Shown piece after piece: positions 38,073 through 49,372 of a stretch of 64,000 nucleotides of DNA. The notes below the pieces were generated by a model, which saw only the letters and a program-made list of their open reading frames with translations, was not told the DNA's origin and made no database searches. Both the position numbers and the translations under genes were made by a program. The DNA lies in NCBI RefSeq assembly GCF_000004825.1, contig NW_008805076.1, positions 868,001 through 932,000 on the forward strand, given 5' to 3'. Each line of letters starts with the position of its first letter. Position 1 is the stretch's first letter. The DNA comes from Heterostelium album PN500. Its lineage: Eukaryota > Evosea > Eumycetozoa > Acytosteliales > Acytosteliaceae.

Positions 38073-40150
38073 TTTTTTATATATCTATAATATTAAATAT
38101 TTAGATTTATTTATTAATAAATCATTTATTAATTTAAAATATTTAAACAACTTAATCTTAAACTTGAAACTTACAAATTTATTTAATTATAATAATTTAT
38201 TTATAGTTATTATTTTTTAATAATTATTATAAAAGTTTTTTAGATGGATAAGAAAAAAATAAGATAGATAAAATACAAATAGAATTTTAAATATGAATAA
38301 TAATAAAAACAAACTTATTATTCTATCTATTTGTTCAATTTCGATTCCATCTAATTGTTGTTGAAGTGGTAGTGTGATCTATCATATCTTAAAAATGTGT
38401 ATATATTTAATTATATCAGTGGATATTTATTTAAACACACCATTTCTTTATTTATTCTATTTTAAATTTACATTTAAGGAAATATTATAAACCAAATTGA
38501 ATCATATAGACTTACGTATATTTCATTGTATTAATTTTCAAAAAGAGATATCAAGCTGTATAAGTGATAAACGGATATTATTATTAGATTGATATATCTG
38601 TACATTCTGTTGTATAAACAAAAAAATAAAATAAAATAAAAACAAAGGTGTTAGATAGTGGTTATTATTTCGAATTTGATTAACGATATTTCAAATTTAT
38701 CTGTATTTCGAGTGTGTATAGAGTATGTGTTTGTGTGTGTTTGTGTGTTTGTGTGTTGAAGTCAATCTACGCATTTTTGTCATATATCGTATCTATCATT
38801 TTCGTATTATAATTTCAATTTAATAATAAATAATAAATAAATGAAAATAATAAATACATAAATATTTTTCAAATTTTAATGTATTTGTTTAGTTTGCATA
38901 TTTTTGTTGAGAATGAAACATGTTTTGAGTATTTCTTCTGTAATTTTAATTTAAATGTGTTGTTATTAATAATTTTTTTTTTTTTTTTTGCCGCCAAAGC
39001 TTTAGGTTTTCGTTTTTTTTTTTTTTTGTATGAATTTTTTTTTTTTTGATCAAACTTTCATACCATTAAAAATACCAGGGTCTTTGATCCTTTTCAAATC
39101 ATTTCAAACAAAAAAAATGAAAACCCCACATTTAATGTTAACTGTGGTGTGATGGGGCACCCGTTGAGTTTTTTTTTTCACCTTTTAAACAAAAAACAAA
39201 ACTATTGATTACTACCTTATAAATCTACCTACAAATTTGATTTTTTTTTTTTTTTAACAAATAGTGACTTGTAAAACAACAATCATAAATAATAATAATA
39301 AATATATAACAGATATAAATATTTCACCATTTTACACCATTCAAAAAATTTAGTAAATTTATTACAACATCATAGAGTGCAAAAACAAAAAAAAATTAAC
39401 GCCAATAACACCCAAATCACTTTCTCACCACCCTTTTTGCACCACATACAGGTGAAAAACAAAAAATAAAAAAACTAAAAAAAAACAAAAAAAATTCAAA
39501 ACAAAAATAACAACAACGACAACAACAAACATATTATTAAATTTCATCAACAACAAAGTGTTTGGTCCACTCTCAAGACACACAATACCAACTCAAATAA
39601 TAGATAATAATCATAACTAAGAATAAAACAATAAAAGTAATACTAGTTTGTTTGTGATTTGTTAACAAATATCATCAAAAAGTAATAATAATATAGATAT
39701 TTATTTATTTATACTTTTTTTTCGTTATTATTTTTCAGATCTTTGAAAGTTGGTTTCATTTTAGTTAAGCTCAAAAGTTTAGGTTAACCAAGTTAGTTCA
39801 ACACTCAACACAATAACAACAATATTATTATTAGTATATATATATATTAATTATTTTATTATTTAGTAACTTTTTATTGTATGTTTGTAATAATAGTCAA
39901 TAGTTGTAGTGAAATAACATTAAAGTAATTAATTGGATTAAAAAAAAAAAAAAAAAAAAAACTTAATTTAGAATTGTTTTGTTCAAACAATCTAAATATA
40001 TATAACACCTTCAAATCAATCTATTTTTATTATTTTTGTGATAATTAATAATAATTTTAGATTAAAAACAACAACACTTCACACACTCACATCACATATA
40101 TATAATATATTTATATATTTTTTAAAAGAAAGAAAGAAAGAAAAAGTAGA
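38073..40150. other. 2.1-kb divergent region, aquaporin / SulP transporter
   Basis: The largest gene-free stretch here. It holds poly-T tracts (38971-38990, 39010-39050, 39240-39256), a poly-A tract near 39939-39961, a TG-rich block at 38712-38757, and a G/C-richer island at about 39123-39170. It also has a (GAAA)n tract just upstream of the SulP ATG. No coding frame or tRNA seen. Likely holds both promoters and long untranslated leaders. Confidence 0.55.
38712..38757. promoter_or_regulatory. GT-rich block upstream of aquaporin
   Basis: A run of GTGTG units (CA-rich on the aquaporin strand) about 640 bp upstream of the aquaporin start codon. It resembles a clustered G-box but may be only a microsatellite. 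Confidence 0.25.
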
Positions 40151-42476
40151 ATGGATGAATCACATTTAAAGACAACAAGAGAATGGATGCATCATTCATC
40201 TATTCAAAGAAATGGATTGGCTAGCTCCTCGGGAGATCAAAAACAACATTATTTCGTGCCACAACCCGATGAAGATGAGAATGAAGATACTTTTTTGACT
40301 CGTGAAGAACTTACCAATCCAGTGGAGTTGGCAAAGGCAGTCAAAACAAGATTACCATTATATGTTCCAATTGTAAAGGTAAGTTAGAAACCTAATCATT
40401 AACAAACACACACATATCGGATTCGATCAAATTACTAAAAAAAAAAAAACATTCACAGTGGATTAGACAATATTCAAGACAAGATCTAATTGGTGATATA
40501 TTGTCATCTATTACAGTAGCCACTATGTTGGTACCACAAGCATTGGCCTATGCAATTCTAGCCGGTGTGCCACCAATTTATGGTTTATATTCAGGTTGGT
40601 TACCATTGGTGATTTACGCATTCATGGGTAGTTGCAAGTAAGTGAAAAAACAAACGTAAAACATAACAAATTAATTTGTTACTTACTTTTTTTTATTTAT
40701 TATTATTATTTATTTTTTTTTAGACAATTGGCAGTTGGACCTGAAGCTTTGTTGTCAGTGTTGTTAGGAACTCTTCTAGTTGGTAGTAATGAGGAGGATA
40801 AAGCCGAGTATGCACATTCATTGGCATTTTTAGTTGGTGTTGTCAGTTTCCTCTTTGGTATTCTTCAATTTGGATTTATGGGTAGCATCATTTCGCGTTG
40901 GGTACTCTCAGGTTTCATCAATGCCGTCGCTTTGATTATTGCAATCTCACAGTTGGAAGCTCTTCTTGGATTGGAACCTGGCAAAAAAACCCAAGCCCAC
41001 GACTTGGAAGCGCTTCTTGGATCGAGCTCTGGCCAGGAAACCCAGCCCCACGACGGTCCCTATCAGAAATTCTGGTATGCTATAACACATCTTGGCAGTG
41101 CCAACAAAGCTACCATTATCTTCTCGGTCGGATGCATCGTCTTTTTGTTTGGTATGCGTATAGTGAAGATGATTCTCGCAAAGAGGGGATTCAAGTATGC
41201 TAAGTACATCCCAGATATTATGTTGGTCGTCGTCATTTCGATCTTGATCACTAAATTCGGCGAACTCGAAAGTCATGGTGTTGCTGCCATTGGAGACATC
41301 GATGGTGGTTTCCCAATTCCCAGATTCCCCAAGTTTGATTTGGAAGAGTTGAGAGCAATGCTCCCAGAAGCATTTTTGATTGTCATTATTGGTTTCGTCG
41401 AAGCCACTGCAGTTTCAAAGGGTCTCGCCACAAAACACAATTATTCGATCAGCTCCAATCGTGAGCTTGTCGCTTTCGGTACTGCCAATATTTTGGGTTC
41501 GATCTTCAAGACCTACCCAGTGTTTGCTTCGATCCCACGTACCAGTATCCAAGATTCGTCGGGTTCACGTACCTGTTTGTCTGGTTTCCTCACTTCCTGT
41601 CTTCTCTTGTTCACTTGCCTCTTCTTGACTGGCCTCTTCTACCATCTTCCAAAATGTACGATGGCTTCTATTATCTTTGTTGCCGCCTTTGGTTTGTTGG
41701 AGCTTCACGAAGTCGTCTTCCTCTGGAAAACTAGATCCTGGGGTGACTTGGTACAATTCATGGTTGCTTTGCTTGCCACCTTTATCTTGGAGGTCGAAAT
41801 TGGTATTCTCATCTCTGTTGGAATGTGTATCTTCTTGGTATTGAAGCACTCTTCATCGCCACATGTCTACAGTGTTCTTGGAAGAGTTCCAGGAACCAAC
41901 CGTTTCAAAGATGTTTCCAAGTTCCCAGAGGCCGAACCAATCGAAGGAATCCTCTTGATTCGTATCGACGAAGTTTTATACTTTGCAAACATTTCACAGT
42001 TCAAGCAGCTACTTGCTGAGATCGAGCGTATGATGGACAAGTCCGCTATGGAGGCTGGTAACGGTGGTACTCCACTCCAATCGATTATTATCAACATTGT
42101 CAACATTCCTGTTGTGGATGCCAGTGCTCTCCTTACTCTCCAAGAGATGGTAGAAGCCTATCACAAGCGTAACATCAAGGTATCATTTGTTCAGATGTCC
42201 GAGAAGATCAAAGATTCCTTCAAAAAGTCTGGATTGTACGATTTGATTACACCACAACTCATCTTTGATTCCAACTACGAGGCTGTCACCTATCTCGAGC
42301 ACAACTCCAACCAAAATGCCAACGACCTCTCTGTTGATATTCCAACAACCAGAGGTGCATTCGATCAAGATGAAGAGGACTACACTCCAAGTAGCCCTGG
42401 TGCAATCATTGCTGATGGTATAAGAATGGACGATTTTTCCGATCCAGATTCAGATGAATTTATAACTAAAAAATAA
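40151..42476 (+). CDS. SulP/SLC26 anion (sulfate) transporter
   Basis: Three exons (40151-40378, 40459-40637, 40724-42476) give 719 residues. After a cytosolic N-terminus of about 75 residues come the SulP core motifs TVATMLVPQALAYAILAGVP and PIYGLYSGWLP, then further membrane helices with IIGFVEATAVSK and FASIPRTSIQDSSGSRT. A C-terminal STAS domain (about 560-680) ends IKVSFVQMSEKIKDSFKKSG. Sulfate or related anion uptake at the plasma membrane is expected. A 17-residue tandem duplication sits in the loop after the SQLEALLGL helix. The acidic, Asp-rich C-terminal tail is probably regulatory. Codon use is biased to C-ending codons, suggesting strong expression. Confidence 0.95.
40953..41054 (+). 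repeat. 51-bp tandem duplication inside the SulP gene
   Basis: Two adjacent 51-bp units (40953-41003 and 41004-41054) encode LEALLGLEPGKKTQAHD and LEALLGSSSGQETQPHD. They are in frame and clearly diverged, so the duplication is not very recent. Confidence 0.92.
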
Positions 42477-42765
42477 GATTATAAATAATAATAAGTAATA
42501 ATACGAATAGACAGAACAAATCATTTTTAAACAAATTATAATAACAAAATCATATCATATATAGTAATATTAATAGTATATTATACAAAACCAACCAACC
42601 AACCAATCAAACATTTAATTTATTTAATAATAATAATAATATATTCTTGAAATCAATTCACACAATTTAAACGTATCAATAAAAACCGTAATGATATCAC
42701 TCCCAAAAGGTTGAAAGCCTTTGGAATTATAAATAATATACAATTTTTCGAAAGTACATTGTTCT

Positions 42766-45164
42766 TTATTTTTTAGTTAATAAAACTTTGGTAACTGACC
42801 AAACTGTTTTGAATGATGCAATTAAATAGTAATAATGGAATTGAATGGTTCTATAGATTTCCAATAGATCTGCTTCATTCATCTTTAGATCACATCCATT
42901 CTTCATTGCTTCCTCTTGGAGATCTTTTACAAGTCTTGATTTCATTGATCCCAATTTAATCAAATTGTATTCTAAAATCGATGGATAGCTATCACCGATA
43001 TTGTTCATCTCCAAAAGTTGTAGTTGATTTTGATTCGATAGTAATTTAACAATATCATTTGATAGATTTGGAATGTTTCTATTGTTGTTGTTGTTGGAAC
43101 TGGCTATATGACCATTTATGAAACCTTTGGGTGAACCAATGGCGTCTACAACACTGAGATATCTTGATTCCAGTTGGAATGGATTATGGGTGAACTTTGC
43201 AATCATACCCCAGTATTTACTTTCGATATTTGACTTTTTCAAATAGTAGCTTTGCCAGTAGGTAGGTTGGAGCTGTGGTTTATAGTCTCTTTCGTGATAT
43301 GGGTGGAAAGGTCCCGTAATTGCCTGGATATATGCTAGTCCATTCAATTGAAGATTCGTTTGGCAGAATTCAAAGAGATCTTGATCATTCTCTCGTTCAT
43401 CGATTTCAATACAAATAATTTTATCATAACTCTTTTCTTGGCCATAATAACTTTCGTCTTGATTAATGAACTTGATGTTAATGTTTTGTTGATTCTGAAT
43501 ATGTTGTTTTAGTGATCTAAACTGATGTGGTTTCTTTGTCAATACATCTAAACGACATCCAGTTTCTCCGATAATATTCAACAGCTCGATTGATCCAGAT
43601 TCAATTATTAAAACATTATCGCTTTGTTTAATATCCAATTTATCAACTATATGTTGGTAGTGTGCTTTATATAATTGATGAACATCTTGATCGCTTTCTA
43701 ATTTTGATTCACTAAATAATCAAATAAAAAGTTAGATATATTGATTTTTTTAAAGTATTGTTAAAACTATTAATTGACTTACTTTTCTATACAACAATGA
43801 ACATTGTTATTGTTTGGATTGATATAGTTTGATAATATTGATGGGTCAATGAATTTCGATACTCCACCCCAAGTATCTTTATCAATTGATGGTGTGGTTG
43901 TTGAACAAGCAGTTAGGTCACAGAGCAATGCAATGAGTGATACCATATCGTCACAAATGAAATCATTTGCCATATAGGCCATTCCAAGTGCTTTTGCACA
44001 GAATCCAGTCTTTTGATGATAGAGATATAGTTTCCAATAGAATTCATAGTTTAATACATTGACTTTGATTAGCTTGTTCGATTCAGTCAAAAGATTCTCT
44101 GGTGTTGGCATGTTATTACTTGGTGCTATCTTATTGTTATTGTCAATGGTGACCGTCGATCCATTGGGATTGCTGAAAACGAACAATCCATTTGGAAAAG
44201 TAGATAGATAATCCATAAACCATTTACTTGCAAAACTCTGTAGTGGTGATGCCTCGATGATGATTGTTGTGTTTTCCAGTGGTGGGTTTGGTTTGGCATA
44301 GACATTAAGTCCTTTGCTATAGTGGAGTTTGGCAGCCTGGTACATAATTCTTGGGAGGGTCATCAAAGTTGTAATAGGATAGCTAACCAGTAATCGTAGT
44401 AGGTTGGTATTTGAGAGTGAATTGGCCGGCCATTTAGACCAAAGTCGAGTGGTAAGAATGAAATTTTGATCGGACGGCACTGTTTCGAGTGATGTTGACT
44501 TTAAGTTGGACAACAGGTTGATTCTAATGTCAAAGCAGGTGCGAATGTCAGAGAAGCAAAAGATGTACGATCCATCGAGTGAATTGAAAGGACTGACATG
44601 AAAATCTTTGTTTTGTTCGGCAAAAGTGAGGTATGGCTCATTGTTGATGGCAAAATGAGGCGTTTGTTCGTCTCTGGAGGTGGTACGTGGGAAATAGAGA
44701 TGTGTCTCACCAAAAGTATTGTTAATCTCAACGATGATCTGTAGCAGAGTGCTCTCTCGACTGTAGCAATAGTAAAAACTGACGGGATTGAATTGCAAAT
44801 TGAGATATCGCGGCATTGTAACCAGTTCGACTCGGTCTATCAGATCTGGACTAGCAATGACATCGGTAGAGTCATCCGATTGCTTCTGAAGCAGTTGCTT
44901 TCTGTATTCATTTGTGTAGATCTCTATTACCTTTGATTTAATATTTCTTTTCTCTTTTCCCATGTAATCGGTGTCATCTATTGAGAAAGGTCGTAGACTG
45001 TTATGACCAAAACAACTACTATTCAATTGACCTGACTCCAGCTCGTCTAAATCCACAATAAAATAGAAAATATCATATAAAAAAGAATGTTTTATAGGAA
45101 ATAATCTTGAATGTGTGACTTTTGCTGTATAATATCTTGATTTTAAAGATGACTTTTGCATCAT
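42766..45164 (-). CDS. DUF1365 protein fused to a CFA-synthase-like methyltransferase fold
   Basis: Two exons (43783-45164, 42766-43711) give 775 residues. The N-terminal half is a full DUF1365 domain: TAKVTHSRLFPIKHSFLYD, FNPVSFYYCYSRES, EINNTFGETHLYF and FHVSPFNSLDGSY appear in family order. The C-terminal 300 residues resemble a cyclopropane-fatty-acid-synthase-type methyltransferase (LNGLAYIQAIT), but the SAM-binding loop is degraded (VLIIESGSIELL where GxGxG is expected). In bacteria DUF1365 genes commonly neighbour cfa and an FAD-dependent oxidase, and the fusion would tie those two steps in one chain. A role in modifying membrane fatty acids is inference. The methyltransferase half may be catalytically dead or only structural. 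No signal peptide is seen. Confidence 0.85.
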
Positions 45165-45727
45165 ATTTTTTCTATTTATAGAATATAAATAAATTAAATT
45201 AAAATAAGATGAATTTTTTTGTAAAACTAATAATGATCATTTCAGTTAAAAATTAAAAAAAAATTTAAATTTTAGAAAATCAATTATGTTTTCAGCTATT
45301 TTGATGTGTTTTATAAATAGTATAGTATATAATATAATAATATATCGATCGCATCAGAGACTTTTGTCGAAACAATCATAATTTCTTGCTAATGGTGAGC
45401 AAGAGGGGTGCTTGAAAGTAGAGAAAGCAATTTTAAATCGCTAGATCAAATTTATAAATAACATCACACCAATGAGTTATGAACATTAGTCTTTTCACCT
45501 TTCATATTAATTACCATTGTTTCAAGTTACACAATGTTGGTCGAAGATAATTTAATTTTCAAACTTTTTTATTTTAAATTTTCCAAAAGTTCTTTTGTAA
45601 AAAAAACATCTTCAAATAAATATTGGTAACTTCAAATAAATAATGATTGGTTTTGTTTTTATTTTTGATGGATTTTATTAAATTATCTTTTGATTTTAAA
45701 ATCAAAAATTGATTAAATAATGGTTGT
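45165..45727. other. Spacer upstream of the DUF1365 fusion gene
   Basis: A/T-rich with a more balanced stretch at 45348-45450 and 45470-45550. No open frame or known RNA recognised there. Confidence 0.5.
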
Positions 45728-47829
45728 TTATTTTTGTTCAACTGGGTGCTTCATGATGTAAGTCAAAAGATCAATCTTTGTAACGATAGATACAATTTCA
45801 TCATTGTCAGTGACGATTGCAGATGAATGAGACTCGAAAAACTTTTGTAAACTGGCAAGTGAGGTTTCGGTGGAGATTGAAACAAAGTGTTCGTTTCTGT
45901 GGAATCTGAACATGACCTTGCTGACTGGGTCGGTTGGCATTGAACGCTTCGATGAGATGTGTGAGAGCAAATTACCGAGGGTGACCAAACCAAGGAGTTT
46001 CTTGGTTTCAGAGACGACTGGAAGTTGATCGAATCCGTGCTTCTGGAGCAACTCGACGGCAGCTGCACAGGTGGTGTTGGCAGAGACGGTGATTGGCTTT
46101 GGCAAGTTCAAATCCTTGATTGTGGCACCGTGGTATTTCTCCTCCTCGGTGGTTTTGTACGATGGGTAGACTGGGTTGACGAAACCGTTGTCGACCATCC
46201 AGTCGTCATTCAAATGCTTGGACATGTAGTTACGAATGGAGTCGGCGAGCAACACAACACAACGTTGTCCTTCACCGAGTTGAGCGGCAGCCTTCAAGGC
46301 ACCGACCATGGCGGAACCAGAGGATCCACCACAGAGCAAACCTTCCTCCTTAATCAAACGACGGGCCATGATGAACGACTCGGAGTCCTCAGACTTTACC
46401 CACTCGTCAACGAGTGAACGATCCAAAACCTTTGGAATGAAATCGTAACCGATACCCTCGATCTTGTACGAGGTGATCTTGGTCTCGTTCAACGAAGCTG
46501 GCACGGCCAAGATGGAACCGAATGGATCGACACCGACAATCTTGACGTGTGGCAAACGCTCTTTGATCTTACGAGCGATACCGGTGATGGTTCCACCAGT
46601 ACCGGCAGTGCAGACGACCATATCGATCTTACCATCGCATTGGTCGATGATCTCCTCGGCGGTACCATCGTAGTGAGCGAGTGGATTCGATGGATTGGCA
46701 TATTGATCCAAGATGTGAGAGTTTGGAATCTCAGCGTTCAACTTCAAGGCGACACCAATGTGTGACTCCGGTGAGTCAAAGGCGGCTTCAGTTGGTGTAC
46801 GAATGATAGTGGCACCGAGAGCCTTGAGAACGTCGACCTTCTCTTGTGACATCTTCTCTGGCAAGGTGATGATCATCTTGTATCCCTTGATGGCGGCGGC
46901 CAAAGCCAAACCGATACCGGTATTACCAGAGGTTGGCTCGATCAAAGTGTCACCTGGCTTGATACGACCAGATGCCTCAGCATCGAGAACCATACGGTAA
47001 CCAATTCTATCCTTAACTGAACCACCAGCATTGAAAAATTCACATTTGGCCACTAATATAATAATAATTAAATTAATTATTTATTTTTTATTTTTTTATT
47101 TTTTATTTTTTATTTTAATTTATTTTATTTTTTTATTAAATAATGATATAATTTATATTTTTATTTTTAAAATCAAAAATACACATCATCATAGGAGACT
47201 AATAATAATACTAAAAGTAAACAAACTTGATTTATTGGTGTTGCTGTTTGTGATGTTCTTCTTAGATCTTTTTTTTTTTTTTTTTTTTGTTGTTTCAAGA
47301 TTTTTTTTTTTTTTCGAAAATGTTCCGCGAAGGTGAAAAAATGAATTCCCAAATTTCCTCGTGTGCTCCACATCATGATGTATAAATTGTTTTGTAGTAG
47401 TAGTAATTAAATTATGATTATACTTACATAATTCACATTTCAAACCCTTTGAAACATTATTGATTCTAACCAATGGTGTATTTCCGATTTGTTGAAGAAT
47501 GTTATCATAGATCTTTGGTGTTTCTTTACTAAAAGCATGAAAAAGAATAAGAAAAATAAAAGTTAATAAAACTATTCTTTTGATTACTTGATATGAATGA
47601 ATAACACAAATATATTAACATGATTGATTGATTGATTTATTTGTTTAAAAACCAAAAAAAAACCAAAAAAAGATTTTAGATTGAAGATATTTTGACTTGA
47701 CTTGCAAAATTTGCTGACGTGCTATGTTGATGAGGAGAAGCCAACTACTTACGCTCTAGTGGAATGTGGACACTTCTCGGTAGTACCTAACGACCAGGTG
47801 CACTTTGATGGTTGGTTCATATCAGCCAT
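45728..47829 (-). CDS. cysB: Cystathionine beta-synthase
   Basis: Three exons (47753-47829, 47428-47528, 45728-47052) give 500 residues. The pyridoxal-phosphate enzyme condenses serine with homocysteine in transsulfuration. Exon 1 carries [15 protein letters not shown], matching the Cys and His heme ligands of the animal enzyme. The cofactor lysine is in [11 protein letters not shown]. The phosphate loop [26 protein letters not shown] and GGSSGSAM follow. The last 130 residues hold a pair of CBS regulatory motifs, which bind S-adenosylmethionine in mammals. Splicing recreates [15 protein letters not shown] exactly as in animals. Strong codon bias suggests high expression. The symbol follows Dictyostelium usage from memory. 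Confidence 0.96.
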
Positions 47830-48410
47830 TATAATATATATACAATAGAAAACTAGTAACTTTCAAAAAAAATAATGATAATTGAACGAGACTTCTTTAG
47901 TTCTATGCTTTTAAAGAATTCTTTTGAAAAAAGCAAAAAAAAAAAAAAAATAAAAATAAAAATAAATCAAAATTAATTCAATTTTTTTTTTAAAATCAAA
48001 ATTTAATTTAATTTTAAATAAAATTATTTCATATTACATTTTTTAATATTTAAATCTTGAATATAAAAAAAAGAAATATATAACACATAAAAACAACAAT
48101 AACATTAACAATAACAAATTAAAACTAATAAATTACATCAATTATCATAAATGATGAATGTTTGTTTTTTTTTTTTTTCACAAACTTATAAGTTTTTAAC
48201 AATTTAAAATAACAATAACGAATGTCGATTAAATTCTTAGTATTATAATACAAATTATTCTTAGTTATTATTCATCTGAAGATTAAATTTTTTAATCTTT
48301 TGAAAAATAACAACAACACCAGAACTTCAGTTTAATTGGTTAAATTGAATAGATAGAAAAGAAAAAAATCAAATTTAATTGTTTTCATTATTTTTGTTTT
48401 TATTGTTATT

Positions 48411-48438
48411 TGTGTGTGTGTGTGTGTTATACTAAGTG
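48411..48438 (+). repeat. (GT)n plus ATACTAAGTG, left copy
   Basis: A GT repeat followed by ATACTAAGTG (48429-48438). The same decamer, also after a GT repeat, recurs at 48869-48878, exactly 440 bp further on. Confidence 0.8.
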
Positions 48439-48502
48439 TGTTGGAAAAATTAATGATATTCAGAATAAATAACACACAAAGAGAGAAAGTAAAATTATTA
48501 AA

Positions 48503-48631
48503 ATGGATAGTTCAATTGCGAATGATGAATTTGTCATTATGCAAACACCTTATCAAGCATGTCTGGTGTGGGAAAATAACTATCATCTTGACTTTATCAA
48601 GCCATTTTCGTCACACTACATTCGAATTTGA
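48503..48631 (+). CDS. Possible small ORF or gene remnant, 42 codons
   Basis: An ATG in the favourable context TAAAATGG opens a 42-codon frame (MDSSIANDEFVIMQTPYQAC and onward) to a TGA at 48629. Composition is clearly protein-like. Beyond it, protein-like sequence continues in another frame (FEVKLNRPDDNLIGVVV, about 48628-48680), which points to decay or to an exon end I could not identify. No family recognised. It may be a short peptide gene, a dead gene or an inserted fragment. Confidence 0.25.
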   Translation: MDSSIANDEFVIMQTPYQACLVWENNYHLDFIKPFSSHYIRI

Positions 48632-48830
48632 GGTGAAGTTGAATCGACCAGATGATAACCTCATTGGTGTGGTTGTGTGTTGTTTTTCATTAAACAAACT
48701 TTTGGTATTATAATTACCATACCATAGTATACCACAGACACTGGAATTATTATGTTGTTGAAACGAAAAACGATTGTTCATTGCAACCGGAAAAGGAAGA
48801 AATACACACAATTGCTATAGTTGTTTATTT

Positions 48831-48878
48831 GTGTGAATGTGTGTGTGTGTGTGTGTTGTGTGTGTGTAATACTAAGTG
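48831..48878 (+). repeat. (GT)n plus ATACTAAGTG, right copy
   Basis: An interrupted GT repeat ending in ATACTAAGTG at 48869-48878, the partner of the copy at 48429-48438 in the same orientation. Confidence 0.8.
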
Positions 48879-49372
48879 ATATCAGGGATTTTCAATTTCG
48901 AGTTTTAAAAAAAATTAAAAAGAAATACCAATATCTTGAAAGAATTCTTTGACTCTATTTATTATTTTTATTTCTTTTGTTTGTTTAATAACTAAAAATA
49001 GTACTATAACTAAAATTTTAAAATAATAATAACAATAAAATCAAATCTAATTAATTAAATAATAATAATTATAATTTCATTTATATTTCCATATATTTCC
49101 AAATTATCTTTTTTATTATAAATATCTTAAATAATTAATTTAGTAATTATAAAAAAAAAAGAAATTAATAGATTTTGATATTTTAATTAATTTATTTAAA
49201 TAGTATTTATATAATAATAGTATATTTATTTGTATTGGTAGTTTTTTTTTTTATAAATCATAATTTCTATTTGTTTTTGCTAAAAAGGTAAATATTAATA
49301 TTTTTTATCTCTAAATAAAAAATTATTCATTATTAATTATTTTAATTTTTTTTTTTAATTTTGATTATAGGA

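Larger units (their letters stand above)
47830..49372. other. 1.5-kb divergent region, CBS / HAM1-like gene
   Basis: A/T-rich, but interrupted by a balanced, coding-like island (48470-48800) between two GT microsatellites that end in the same ATACTAAGTG. The right end probably holds a 5' leader intron of the HAM1-like gene (donor at 49288, acceptor ending 49370). Confidence 0.5.

Noticed and set aside
38971-39050. Long poly-T tracts as possible retroelement tails
   Set aside because: Homopolymer runs like these occur in nearly every spacer here, and no adjoining element, target duplication or reverse-transcriptase frame is visible.
45348-45550. Balanced stretch upstream of the DUF1365 gene as a possible RNA gene
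   Set aside because: I could find no cloverleaf, box C/D pair or strong hairpin. It may simply be promoter sequence.
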